DNA from: UBA1724 sp051884615 | Lineage (GTDB): Bacteria > Verrucomicrobiota > Lentisphaeria > Oligosphaerales > Oligosphaeraceae | Length of the DNA: 64,000 bases | Direction: 5' to 3' | Assembly: GCA_051884615.1 (NCBI GenBank) | Contig: JBJEVT010000030.1 | Coordinates: 1 to 64,000 of the forward strand | In this document: one piece after another, positions 53,148 to 61,663 of the stretch | How the letters are laid out: every line of letters begins with the position of its first letter | How positions within the stretch are numbered: position 1 is the stretch's first letter | Made by a program: the position numbers and the translations under genes | The notes under the pieces: generated by a model | The model's database searches: none | Told to the model about the DNA's origin: nothing | The model's input: only the letters and a program-made list of their open reading frames with translations

Positions 53148-53825
53148 CTACCGTGCGGTCTCGTCCCACAGCTGTCGCATCTGGTCTTCGTCGAGCCCGG
53201 CGGCGGTCTGATAGCCTTGGAGCACCTGGGAGATGGACTCGCTTTGCCGGAGGGAGGCGAGGAGTTGGCCGAGGTTCCTCCCCCGTTGGCGCCGGCTTTT
53301 CCCAGGAAGATGCCGGAGACCGTCGGCGTCGGCGAGGAGGACGGGCGAGGGAATCCAGGGGCAGTGCTCGTTCAGGACAAAGCGCCCGGCATCCGCGTTG
53401 GGCAGGAAGAGCCCATGCTCATGGAGGACGGCGAGGAGGACGCCTGCGGCGTGGGAAAGTTCGGGGAATCCGGGGCGGGAGGCGACGGCATCGGCTAGGC
53501 TCTGGTGTCCGGGGTCGGCGAGGACAAGAAGGCGCCGGTTTGCCTGCCGGGCAAGGGCCAGGCAGGGCATGGCGAAGCCCCTGAGGGACTGATAGGCGTT
53601 CCACGCCCGCCAGGCGGGGCTGAACCAGGCGGGGCGCCGGTCGCCGCAATATTCTCTGACCAGCAGAATTTTTCCGCGCAGGGAGATTCGGCTGACGCGA
53701 AGCGCGGGGGTGTCCAGGAGGAGCCGCCCCTCCCGGACGTTCTGGTCATGAAGGGCGGGAACCTGGTCCAGGAACTCCAGGGGAATGCCGTGGAGAGCCG
53801 TCCAATGGGTCTCCCCCTCCGGCAT
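53148..53825 (-). CDS. WaaP/KdkA-like LPS-core kinase homologue
   Basis: 225 aa, about the size of the LPS core heptose/Kdo kinases. RGKILLVREYCGDRRPAW, WNAYQSLRGFAMPCLALAR and LHEHGLFLPNADAGRFVLNE follow the kinase order Lys region, linker and catalytic loop. The expected His-x-Asp of the catalytic loop ('HrDcY') is replaced here by LPNAD, so phosphotransfer activity is doubtful. It is next to two LPS-type glycosyltransferases. Its start lies inside the extended reading of the WaaG-like gene. Confidence 0.7.
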   Translation of the reverse strand: MPEGETHWTALHGIPLEFLDQVPALHDQNVREGRLLLDTPALRVSRISLRGKILLVREYCGDRRPAWFSPAWRAWNAYQSLRGFAMPCLALARQANRRLLVLADPGHQSLADAVASRPGFPELSHAAGVLLAVLHEHGLFLPNADAGRFVLNEHCPWIPSPVLLADADGLRHLPGKSRRQRGRNLGQLLASLRQSESISQVLQGYQTAAGLDEDQMRQLWDETAR

Positions 53826-55015
53826 GCATCCGTCAGTTCCCGGGGAGGAGGTGCGGCAGGGGGGACGGAGGGGGCGGGGCAGAGAACGCCCAGGTCGAAC
53901 TCTCCGCGGGACTCGGCGAGCTTCTCCAGCGTTTCGACGGCGACCCGGGAACGGGTGGTGAAGTCCTGCGTGGCGGCAAAACGCCTCGTCTTGTCCTGCA
54001 ATGCGGGAAGGCGCCGGATGGACTGGGCCAGCAGGTCGTCGAGGTCCTGCTGACGGAAGGGCTCCGGGAGGACGGTGCCGGTGGCCGCCTGGACAAAGCT
54101 GGCGAAGCCGCAGGCTCCGCTGCAGATGACCGGCAGGCCGGAGGCGATGGCTTCCACCAGGACGGTGCCGGTGCCCTCCTCCCGGGCGGGATGCAGCATC
54201 AAATCCATGGCGTGGAGCAGGTCGGGGACATCCTTGCGCCCTTCCAGAAAAGTGAAGCGCGCCTTGCCTGCGCCGGTCCTGGCGGCGAGTTTGGCGACTT
54301 TGGCAGGATGGTCCATGCCGGCAAGAAAGAAATGGGCCTTGATGTGGGCGGGCAGACTGGAGAGGGCGCGCAGCGCCCGGTCCACTCCCTTGCGCCGGAG
54401 ATTGGTTCCCACCAGAATCAAGGCGATGGTGTCCTCGTCCAGGCCGAGGCGGGCGCGGAGCGCCTGCCGGACGGCATTGTCCCGGGGGAGCCGGCAGCGG
54501 CCGTCCATGCCGGGGGGCAGATAGGAGAAGCGGTCCGGCGGCATCCGGTAGAGGCGGCGATAGTCGTCAAGCTGGGGCTGGGCGATGTAGAGGAGCCGGG
54601 TGTGGGCGTGGGGCGAGCAGACCAGGGCCTCCTGGCGCAGGATGGCGCGGTATCGAGGCAGGCAGGCGAGGACGGCGGGCGAATGGCTCCTGGGCAGATA
54701 GGCGGCCATGCAGGAGTCGGCGACGAAGTAGGCGTCGCATCCGGGGATGCGATCCATGGCAAGGGAGACGTGGACGGGATGGCTCAGCCGGTAGTCGGCG
54801 ACGAGCCGGGCGAAGCGAACCATGGCGCCATGGTTGGTCCATGCGCGGACGGGACGGACGACGACCTCCATGCCCTGGGGGCGCTCGCCCTCCCAGGCCG
54901 TGCAGAAGATGGTGACATGATGCCCGCGTCGCACCGCCTCCTGGGCAAAGCGCAGGGTGTCATTCTGGAGCCCTCTGCCGGGGAAGTAGCGGAATAGCGC
55001 GAGAAGCAGGTTCAT
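53495..55015 (-). CDS. WaaG-like GT4 glycosyltransferase, probable 3' frameshift
   Basis: The open reading frame gives 506 aa, but WaaG (LPS core glucosyltransferase I) is about 370. Residues 1-390 are WaaG-like: FPGRGLQNDTLRFAQEAVRRGH (N-terminal), YLPPGMDGRCR, ILVGTNLRRKGVDRAL and the UDP-sugar-binding HPAREEGTGTVLVEAIASGLPVICS. From about 390 the frame runs through the WaaP-like gene in the wrong phase and is meaningless. Another frame has a stop at 53833-53835, 8 nt before the WaaP-like ATG, which would be the natural end. It is probably the result of a one-base indel. Confidence 0.8.
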   Translation of the reverse strand: MNLLLALFRYFPGRGLQNDTLRFAQEAVRRGHHVTIFCTAWEGERPQGMEVVVRPVRAWTNHGAMVRFARLVADYRLSHPVHVSLAMDRIPGCDAYFVADSCMAAYLPRSHSPAVLACLPRYRAILRQEALVCSPHAHTRLLYIAQPQLDDYRRLYRMPPDRFSYLPPGMDGRCRLPRDNAVRQALRARLGLDEDTIALILVGTNLRRKGVDRALRALSSLPAHIKAHFFLAGMDHPAKVAKLAARTGAGKARFTFLEGRKDVPDLLHAMDLMLHPAREEGTGTVLVEAIASGLPVICSGACGFASFVQAATGTVLPEPFRQQDLDDLLAQSIRRLPALQDKTRRFAATQDFTTRSRVAVETLEKLAESRGEFDLGVLCPAPSVPPAAPPPRELTDACRRGRPIGRLSTAFPWSSWTRFPPFMTRTSGRGGSSWTPPRFASAESPCAEKFCWSENIAATGAPPGSAPPGGRGTPISPSGASPCPAWPLPGRQTGAFLSSPTPDTRA

Positions 55016-55034
55016 GGATATTTCCTAACTCCTC

Positions 55035-56012
55035 TCACCAGAAATGGATGGCAAGGAGGCAACGGTGGCGGAGAAGCCAGGCGCACAGCCGGTGTTTGGG
55101 TTTGCCGCCGATCATGATGTTGGGCAGGATGATGTCGTGCCAGAGGGGGGAGGCCAGCAGGGTCTGCAGGCGTTCCCGGCGCTCCCTCCCCCGTCCGAAT
55201 TTCCGCAGCGTCCAGAGATATTCGCAGGACTTGCGGAGGAGGAGAGGATTGCAGCCGGTCCCCAGGGCGTCCCGCAGCCCCGTCAGCACCTGTTCCAGGG
55301 AGACCAGCCGTTTCTGGAGCTTGGCGGTGTTGACACAGGAGGCCTGGTTGTCCCGGTAGAGGTATCCGCAGTAGTCGAAATCGACGGCGAAGGCATGGGC
55401 GGAAAGCACGGCGACATAATCGAAGAGAGTATCCTGTCCGAAGCCAAGGCCGGGGCGAAAGAGCAGGCGCTGGCTGACGACCCATTCCCGGCGATAGAGC
55501 TTGCCCCAGCAGGTTTCGCAGAGCGGATGGCAGCGGGGCTGTCGGGGGAGGGTGTCGCCGGGGAAGAGATGGCGCCCCTTCGCCTGGGGATAGAAGACGG
55601 TCCGTCTGCCGCCCGGCAGCAGATGCAGGGCGTTGCAGGCGGCGATGTCGGCGCGGGTCTGCCGTTGCAGCTCCAGCAGACGTTGGCAGCAGTCGGGGGC
55701 AAGGGCGTCATCGGCGTCCAGGAACATGAGGAACTCCCCCTGGGCGGCATGGATGCCGGTGTTGCGGGCGACGGCGACGCCGGCGTTGGCGGGCTGACGG
55801 ATCAGGGTGCCGCGAAAGCCGGGATGAGAGGAAAGGAATTCCGAGACGATGGCGGCGGAGGGGTCGGAGGAGGCGTCGTCGACCACGATGGTCTCCAGCG
55901 TGGCATCGGCCAGAATCTGCCCGGCGACGGATTCCAGCGCCTGCCGGATGAAGGAGGCGCAGTTGTAGCAGGGTACGATGATGCTGATGGTGGGCGCTTG
56001 CGGAGCAGGCAT
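55035..56012 (-). CDS. GT2-family glycosyltransferase
   Basis: 325 aa. The GT-A nucleotide-sugar domain is seen: ISIIVPCYNCASFIRQALESV (residues 9-29), IVVDDASSD, GVAVARNTGIHAAQG and FLDADD (the DXD metal site near residue 97). It transfers a sugar to a cell-surface acceptor; the sugar is unknown. It follows the MFS gene by 37 nt and precedes the WaaG-like gene by 19 nt, so it probably belongs to LPS or surface-glycan assembly. Confidence 0.9.
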   Translation of the reverse strand: MPAPQAPTISIIVPCYNCASFIRQALESVAGQILADATLETIVVDDASSDPSAAIVSEFLSSHPGFRGTLIRQPANAGVAVARNTGIHAAQGEFLMFLDADDALAPDCCQRLLELQRQTRADIAACNALHLLPGGRRTVFYPQAKGRHLFPGDTLPRQPRCHPLCETCWGKLYRREWVVSQRLLFRPGLGFGQDTLFDYVAVLSAHAFAVDFDYCGYLYRDNQASCVNTAKLQKRLVSLEQVLTGLRDALGTGCNPLLLRKSCEYLWTLRKFGRGRERRERLQTLLASPLWHDIILPNIMIGGKPKHRLCAWLLRHRCLLAIHFW

Positions 56013-56049
56013 GGCGGCGTTTGTTCAAGGCGTCCGTGGCGTCCGTGGG

Positions 56050-57258
56050 CTATTCGTTCCTCTGCTCCTGCTTGCGGGCCTCTTGACGGGAGAGGCGCAG
56101 GACGGAGAGCATCAGGAGGAGCAATCCCACATAGCAGAGGGGGACCAGGAAGATGCTGTGCCGGGGGCCGATGGAGGGGAGGTTGGAGGCGATGCCCATG
56201 AGCCAGGGGAACAGTCCGCATCCCATGGCTCCGATGAGGGGGAGCAGGACATAGACCGGCGTGCTGTCCTTCCGGTGGAGGAAATGGGCGCAGAAATACT
56301 GGAGGAAGGGCCAGATGGCGCCGGCGGAGAATCCCTGGATCACCAGGAGGGAGAAGAGGCAGGCGACGCTGCGGGTGAAGGGGAGAAAGAGGGAGAAGAG
56401 GAGGCAGGCCAGGGAGGAGACCACCAGGCAGAGAAGATGTTTGCTTGGGGGGAGGTATCCGAAGAGAAGACGGACGAGGAACATTCCCGAGGTGAAGAAG
56501 GCGATGCCCATGCTGCTGATGAACTTGGTCTGCTCCAGCTCCAGATTGATGTAGCTGGGCAGCCAGAAGGTGAGGCAGTGCTCGGCGCCGCCCACCATGC
56601 AGAGGGCGGCCAGGAAGAGCCAGAACCGGGGAATCAGGAGCACCTCCCACATGCCCCGCCAGGGAGGAAGGGGCGAGGGCGAGGCGTCGGAGCCGGGCGG
56701 GTTGGTCTTCAGGAAAAGTCCCCCCGGCACCAGGGCAAGCAGGGCAAGCCCCAGCAGGAGGCCACGCCAGGGAAGCCCCTTCTCCAGAAGGATGCCCCCC
56801 AGAAAGCCCACCAGGAAGATGCCCACGCACCAGAAACAGTGGGTCTGGCTGATGCGCCGGGGACCCTCCGGGCCGGGATGCTGGTCCGCCACATAGGAGG
56901 TGATGAGGGCGTCCTGGAAGCCGTAGCCGATGCTCATCACCACCACGCCCAGAAGGAGGGAGGCGTAGTTCCAGGCGCAGGCGCAGATCAGGGAGCCCAG
57001 GGCGACGGAGGTCATGCCCAGGGAGAGGCAGCCCCACTTCTTGCAGAGGCGCACCAGGAGCCCCGCCGCGAACATGGAGATCATCATCACCAGGCTGTGG
57101 AGAAAATAGAGCTGGCCCGCCTGGGAGAAGCCGCCCTCCTGCAAGCCGAAGCCCAGCTCCTTGGAAAGGGGCACCAGAACCACGGAGAGGGAGGAGGCGG
57201 AGCAGGCGAAGATCAGGTGGCTGCTGAAGGCCGCGTAGTCGCTGCGAAGTAGGCGCAT
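56050..57258 (-). CDS. MFS transporter
   Basis: 402 aa with 12 hydrophobic segments arranged in two halves separated by a soluble loop (about 185-205), typical of the Major Facilitator Superfamily. The substrate cannot be inferred. It sits between a CDF metal exporter (10 nt) and a GT2 gene. Start at 57258; longer readings are not hydrophobic at the N-terminus. Confidence 0.85.
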   Translation of the reverse strand: MRLLRSDYAAFSSHLIFACSASSLSVVLVPLSKELGFGLQEGGFSQAGQLYFLHSLVMMISMFAAGLLVRLCKKWGCLSLGMTSVALGSLICACAWNYASLLLGVVVMSIGYGFQDALITSYVADQHPGPEGPRRISQTHCFWCVGIFLVGFLGGILLEKGLPWRGLLLGLALLALVPGGLFLKTNPPGSDASPSPLPPWRGMWEVLLIPRFWLFLAALCMVGGAEHCLTFWLPSYINLELEQTKFISSMGIAFFTSGMFLVRLLFGYLPPSKHLLCLVVSSLACLLFSLFLPFTRSVACLFSLLVIQGFSAGAIWPFLQYFCAHFLHRKDSTPVYVLLPLIGAMGCGLFPWLMGIASNLPSIGPRHSIFLVPLCYVGLLLLMLSVLRLSRQEARKQEQRNE

Positions 57259-57268
57259 GGTGACGGAA

Positions 57269-58441
57269 TCAGGTGAAGGGACGGTCGACTTGGACGATGG
57301 GGTTGGCTTTGGGCCACAGGGAGTGCACGATCTCCTTGATGCGCGCCTCCGCGCGCCGGACATCCGGCTCCACGTCGTAGGGCACCACGCAGTCGAAGAT
57401 CACATTGTCCCGCGTGGGGCCGGTGACCACCCGGAAGTCGTGGATGTGGACGTCATGGCCCACGCTCTCCAGGGCGCGGGAGAGTTCCGTCCGCATCTGG
57501 TCCAGCCGTTCGTCGTTGGTGCAGATGGGGTCCATGTGGATGACGCTGATGCACCCCAGTTTCCGGTCCATCTCCGCCATGGCGTTGTCCATGGCCTCGT
57601 GGAGCTGGAAGATGTCCTGGTCGCCGGGCACCTCGCAATGGACGGAGATATGAAGGCGGCCGGGGCCGTAGTCGTGGACCACCAGGTCATGGATGCCCAC
57701 CACCTCCGGATAGCTTCGGCAGATCTCCTGGACCCTCTGGACCAGGCCGGGGTCCGGGGTGGTGCCCAGCAATTGGAGGAGGGGGTCCTTGGCGGCCTCG
57801 TATCCGGCTTTCAGGATCAGGAGGCTGACCACCAGCTCCAGCCAGCCATCCAGGTTCAGGTGTCCCGGGGTGAAGTGGAAAACCAGGAGGCTCACCAGGG
57901 TGGCGCCGGTGGCGAAGGTGTCGGAGAAGCTGTCCATGCCGGTGGAGCGGAGGGCGCTGGAGTGGATTTTCCGGGAGGTGAGGAGCATGTAGAGTCCCAT
58001 GTAGCACTTCACGCCGATGGAGGCCACCAGGGTGCCCGCCACGGCCCAGGAGAATTGCAGGGGCTCCGGGTGGAGGATGTGCAGGACGGAGGATTTGGCG
58101 AGCTCCGCTCCCAGGAGGAGGATCAGGCCCGCCACGATGAAGCCGGCCACATATTCGATGCGCCCGTGTCCGAAGGGGCGGTGGGGCTGGGGCTTCATGC
58201 CGGCGAAATAGAAGGCAAGCATCAGCATCACGCTGCTTCCGGCGTCGGAGAGGTTGTTGATGGCGTCGGCGCGGATGGAGGCGGAGCGGGAGAAGTGGGC
58301 GGCAAGCAGCTTGCTGACCACCAGCACCAGGTTCAGGAAGATGGCGAGGCAGGAGCACAGAAAGCCGTAGGCGCGGTGGACCTTCGGGTCGGAGAGGTCC
58401 TGCCGGTTGGGGATGAAGAGCCGGGCGAGAAGGGTGAGCAT
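57269..58441 (-). CDS. Cation diffusion facilitator, putative manganese exporter
   Basis: 390 aa. Six membrane helices are followed by cytoplasmic CDF domains. The transport site is Asn62/Asp66 in ADAINNLSDAGSS (TM2) and Asp170/Asp174 in DSFSDTFATGA (TM5). This ND-DD set resembles the manganese exporters of the MntE group rather than the zinc-type HD-HD. The start MLTLLARL at 58441 is preferred; MGVF at 58456 lies inside a hairpin that ends with a T-run. The C-terminal half (300-390) has an additional ferredoxin-like domain. Confidence 0.85.
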   Translation of the reverse strand: MLTLLARLFIPNRQDLSDPKVHRAYGFLCSCLAIFLNLVLVVSKLLAAHFSRSASIRADAINNLSDAGSSVMLMLAFYFAGMKPQPHRPFGHGRIEYVAGFIVAGLILLLGAELAKSSVLHILHPEPLQFSWAVAGTLVASIGVKCYMGLYMLLTSRKIHSSALRSTGMDSFSDTFATGATLVSLLVFHFTPGHLNLDGWLELVVSLLILKAGYEAAKDPLLQLLGTTPDPGLVQRVQEICRSYPEVVGIHDLVVHDYGPGRLHISVHCEVPGDQDIFQLHEAMDNAMAEMDRKLGCISVIHMDPICTNDERLDQMRTELSRALESVGHDVHIHDFRVVTGPTRDNVIFDCVVPYDVEPDVRRAEARIKEIVHSLWPKANPIVQVDRPFT

Positions 58442-58442
58442 A

Positions 58443-58476
58443 GAAAAAACACCCATACCTTGCGCATGGGTGTGTT
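58443..58476 (-). terminator. Intrinsic terminator/attenuator-like hairpin before the CDF gene
   Basis: On the minus strand ACACCCAT, loop GCGCAAGGT, ATGGGTGT and then TTTTTTC. The hairpin ends immediately before the CDF start. It may terminate the trpS transcript or attenuate entry into the CDF gene. Confidence 0.65.
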
Positions 58477-58561
58477 CTGGAGAGGGGGATGGGGGACGGG
58501 GCGGCGGCCGGGTCGCGGAGGAGCCCGGCGGGCCGCCCGGAAAGGAGGGAGGCGGCGGGAA

Positions 58562-59533
58562 TCAGAGGCCCACGGCGCCCCGGATCTTCTCCATGGAGGC
58601 TTCCGCGATGGCGCGGGCCTTCCGGGCGCCTTCCTGGAGAATCTCCTCCACGGTCTCGGGATGGGCCATGAGCTGGGCGCGGCGCTCCCGGGCGGCGGCG
58701 AAGTAGTCGGTGTATTTCTCGAAGAGGAGCTGCTTGGCGGTGCCGTAGCCCATGCCGCCGGCGAGGTACTGCTGGCGCAGGGCCTCGGTCTCCTCCGGGG
58801 TGGCCATGAGCTTGTACAGGAGGAAGACATTGCAGGTGTCCGGATTCTTGGGATCCTCCACCGGGGTGGAGTCGGTCTTGATCTTCATGAACTTGGAGCG
58901 GACCGCCTTCCCCTCCCCGAAGATCTCGATGGTGTTGTTGTAGCTCTTGGACATCTTCTGCCCGTCCAGTCCGGGAATCACCGCCACGTCCGGCTGGATG
59001 ATGGCGTCGGGAATGGTCAGGATCTCCCCGAAACGGCGGTTGAAGGCCATGGCAAGGTCCCGGGTGACCTCCAGATGCTGCTTCTGGTCCTTCCCCACCG
59101 GCACATAGTCCGCATGATACAGCAGAATGTCCGCCGCCATCAGGGCGGGGTAGGCGAAGAGGCCGTGGGTGGCTTCCAGCCCATGGGCAAGCTTGTCCTT
59201 GTAGGAGTGGCACCGCTCCAGCAGACCCATGGGGCACACGCAGGAAAGGAACCAGGCCAGCTCCTGCACCTGGGGCACGTCGGACTGCCGCCAGAAGACG
59301 GTCTTCTCCGGATCAATGCCGCAGGCGAGAAAATCCACCGCCACCTGATGGGTCCGGGCCCGGAGATCCTCCGGCTTCGGGCAGGAGGTCATGGCGTGGT
59401 AGTTGGCGATGAAGTAGAAGCACTGGTTCTCCTCCTGGGCGGCCACGGACTGGCGCATGGTGCCGAAATAGTTGCCAAGGTGGAGGGTGCCGGAGGGCTG
59501 GATGCCCGTCAAGACGCGCTTGTTGCTGACCAT
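58562..59533 (-). CDS. trpS: Tryptophanyl-tRNA synthetase
   Basis: 323 aa, class I, normal length. RVLTGIQPSGTLHLGNYFGTM (HIGH equivalent GTLHLGN) at the N-terminus and GLDGQKMSKSYNNTI (KMSKS) near residue 190 are decisive, together with YPALMAADILLY and the binding motif VGKDQKQHLE. Start at 59533 (MVSNKRVLT); upstream reading is tRNA antisense. A -10-like TATATT lies about 50 nt upstream. Confidence 0.97.
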   Translation of the reverse strand: MVSNKRVLTGIQPSGTLHLGNYFGTMRQSVAAQEENQCFYFIANYHAMTSCPKPEDLRARTHQVAVDFLACGIDPEKTVFWRQSDVPQVQELAWFLSCVCPMGLLERCHSYKDKLAHGLEATHGLFAYPALMAADILLYHADYVPVGKDQKQHLEVTRDLAMAFNRRFGEILTIPDAIIQPDVAVIPGLDGQKMSKSYNNTIEIFGEGKAVRSKFMKIKTDSTPVEDPKNPDTCNVFLLYKLMATPEETEALRQQYLAGGMGYGTAKQLLFEKYTDYFAAARERRAQLMAHPETVEEILQEGARKARAIAEASMEKIRGAVGL

Positions 59534-59583
59534 GGGATGGGGCTCTCTTCCAAGAAAACGGGGGTGGGGAGGTAAACCCGGGT

Positions 59584-59629
59584 AATATAGCCACTGGGGC
59601 AGGGCGCTCCGACCAGGGCAGGGTATATT
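59584..59629. promoter_or_regulatory. Divergent promoters of trpS and tRNA-Pro
   Basis: TATATT on the minus strand (59584-59589, in the context GGCTATATTA) for trpS, and TATATT on the plus strand (59624-59629) for the tRNA, 26 nt before the mature end. No good -35 box was found for either. Confidence 0.45.
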
Positions 59630-59654
59630 ATGCGCCATTTCAGCCGAAATGCCT

Positions 59655-59731
59655 CGGAGCATAGCGCAGCTTGGTAGCGCGATTGGTTTGGGACCAATAG
59701 GTCGAGGGTTCGAATCCCCCTGCTCCGACCA
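59655..59731 (+). tRNA. tRNA-Pro (anticodon TGG)
   Basis: 77 nt, complete cloverleaf: acceptor CGGAGCA/TGCTCCG with the C1-G72 pair typical of bacterial tRNA-Pro, anticodon stem ATTGG/CCAAT with loop TTTGGGA (anticodon TGG), T-arm with TTCGAAT, discriminator A and encoded CCA. Confidence 0.96.
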
Positions 59732-59743
59732 CCCCGTTTTTCC

Positions 59744-59786
59744 AGCCCTCAATGCCCCCCCAAGGCCTTGAGGGCTGTTTCGTTTT
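59744..59786 (+). terminator. Terminator after tRNA-Pro
   Basis: AGCCCTCAA (59744-59752) pairs with TTGAGGGCT (59768-59776), then GTTTCGTTTT. The tRNA ends 12 nt upstream. Confidence 0.75.
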
Positions 59787-59807
59787 CTCCTGCAATCCGT
59801 TGAGTTG

Positions 59808-59854
<47 letters not shown>

Positions 59855-60061
59855 CAATTTTGCCTTTGTTTGCAAGGGGATAGGAAGAATAAATGAGCGG
59901 GAAATCCTGCGCGCAAGAGGGGATTGTGATATATTTTTCACCTTTCCGTCACCTTTCCGCCCGCCATGAGGCGGGGGCGTCCCCCTTTCCCCCTGTCTGC
60001 CCCCCGCTTCTCCGGGGGGCGCATTGATTTCCGGCCGCCCAACCTGCTTGCCCTTGCCCAC

Positions 60062-61660
60062 ATGCTTCTGGCTCCTGGCACAAAATTCCAAGGATTGACC
60101 ATCCTCCAGCATTGCGGGGGCGGCGCCTTTGGAGAAGTGTATTACTGCCAGGATTTGACGGGGCAGCTACTGGCCTTGAAGATCTGCCCCAAGGGGGTGC
60201 GGAACGACAAGACCTGGCAGCGGGAGCTGAAGGGGCTGATCAACTACCGGAAGGTCTCCGCGGACCTGCCCGGGCTGCTGAAGATCTTTCATGTGGAGGA
60301 GACCGAGGATTCCCTCTACTACACCATGGAGCCGGCGGACATGGTGGAGCGGGACGGGGTGTTCCGTCCCGACACCCTGGCCCTGCGGCTTCAGGAGGGG
60401 GCGCTTCCCGCGGATGTGCTGATGCCGGTGCTGGAGAACATTCTCCTGGGCATCGCCAATCTCCACTCGGCGGGCATCGCCCACCGGGACATCAAGCCGG
60501 AGAACATTCTCTTTGTGCAGGGGGTGCCCAAGCCGGCGGACATGGGGCTGCTTTCCTCCATCTCCAGCCTCTCCTCCCTGGCGGGCACCCTGGATTTCAT
60601 TCCCCCGGAGATCCGCAGCGGCTCCTCCTCGTCTTCCGGGGAATCCAATCAGCGCAACGACCTGTATGCCTTCGGAAAGCTGATCTACTGCTGCATTTCC
60701 GGAAAGACCGCCGACGAGTTCCCCCACGTCCCCTACAAGGTCTTCGATTTGCCTGTGGTGAAGTATCTCTTCCGGCTCTCCCTGCGCCTCTGCGAGAGGG
60801 CGCCCCTGCGGCGCCTCACCAGCCTGACCACCCTGCAGCAGGAATTCCTGCGGATACGGCGCATCGCCGAACACGGGGAGAGTCTGCGGGACCGCCTCCA
60901 TTATCTCAACCACGCCCTGTGGCTCCACCTCGGCTACGGGATGCGGGTCGCCGGCAAGACCCTGAAGAAGCATTGGCTCTTCTTCCTCTCCTTCTGCCTC
61001 GTCTTATGCGGCGTGGGGTGGCTGCTCCGGCCCTCCAGCGCCGACGATCCCTCCCGCCAGCCCACCCGCCTCCACCAGAACACCAAGATCGGATATGCCG
61101 CGGAGCTGCCCGAGGACTGGCTGGTGATGTCCTCGGAGGAGATGTATCAGACTGTCCTCGAATTGGAGAAGGAGATGGACGACGAACCCGAGGGGACGCC
61201 CGAGGAGGAGGAACGGATGCAGCTCCTCATGGATCTGGTCAAGAAAAATGCCGGAAACCTGCCCAATCAGGAGACCATCATCCTCAACATCGATTCCCTG
61301 GGAACCCAAACCGAGAGCATCAATGTCATCCGCTTCGATGGCCTGGGGGACCATTTCTTCACCCCCTCGGAGCAAATGCTCGTCTTCGATTTCTTCGGCA
61401 ACTTGAACGACAGCGGCTGCAACCCGAAAATCCATGGAAAGGGGTGCTATTCCACCACCTTCAACGGGCTTCCCTGCCGGGTCATCGAATATTCCCTCAT
61501 CCCCGGATTCATCCAGAACTATCTCTGCATCTTCCGGGACGGAGCGGACGCCGTCACGGTGGAGCTGAGCTGCATGCCCCCCAACTATCTCAAGCGGAAG
61601 GGCCAGGTGGAGGCGATGCTCAAGACCTTCCGCATCATCCCCCGGGCCGCGGCGCCCTGA
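60062..61660 (+). CDS. Membrane-anchored Hanks-type Ser/Thr protein kinase
   Basis: 532 aa. Cytoplasmic kinase domain (10-270): G-loop GGGAFGEVYY (19-28), Lys40 in LALK, catalytic HRDIKPEN (His141, Asp143), DMG at 160-162 in place of DFG, and PPE in place of APE. A membrane helix at about 305-322 is followed by a 210-aa extracytoplasmic domain with mostly beta and acidic helical stretches, perhaps a sensor or ligand domain. The ATG at 60062 fits the kinase start, while the longer in-frame reading is Pro-rich. It stands alone; its substrates are unknown. Confidence 0.88.
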   Translation: MLLAPGTKFQGLTILQHCGGGAFGEVYYCQDLTGQLLALKICPKGVRNDKTWQRELKGLINYRKVSADLPGLLKIFHVEETEDSLYYTMEPADMVERDGVFRPDTLALRLQEGALPADVLMPVLENILLGIANLHSAGIAHRDIKPENILFVQGVPKPADMGLLSSISSLSSLAGTLDFIPPEIRSGSSSSSGESNQRNDLYAFGKLIYCCISGKTADEFPHVPYKVFDLPVVKYLFRLSLRLCERAPLRRLTSLTTLQQEFLRIRRIAEHGESLRDRLHYLNHALWLHLGYGMRVAGKTLKKHWLFFLSFCLVLCGVGWLLRPSSADDPSRQPTRLHQNTKIGYAAELPEDWLVMSSEEMYQTVLELEKEMDDEPEGTPEEEERMQLLMDLVKKNAGNLPNQETIILNIDSLGTQTESINVIRFDGLGDHFFTPSEQMLVFDFFGNLNDSGCNPKIHGKGCYSTTFNGLPCRVIEYSLIPGFIQNYLCIFRDGADAVTVELSCMPPNYLKRKGQVEAMLKTFRIIPRAAAP

Positions 61661-61663
61661 GCC

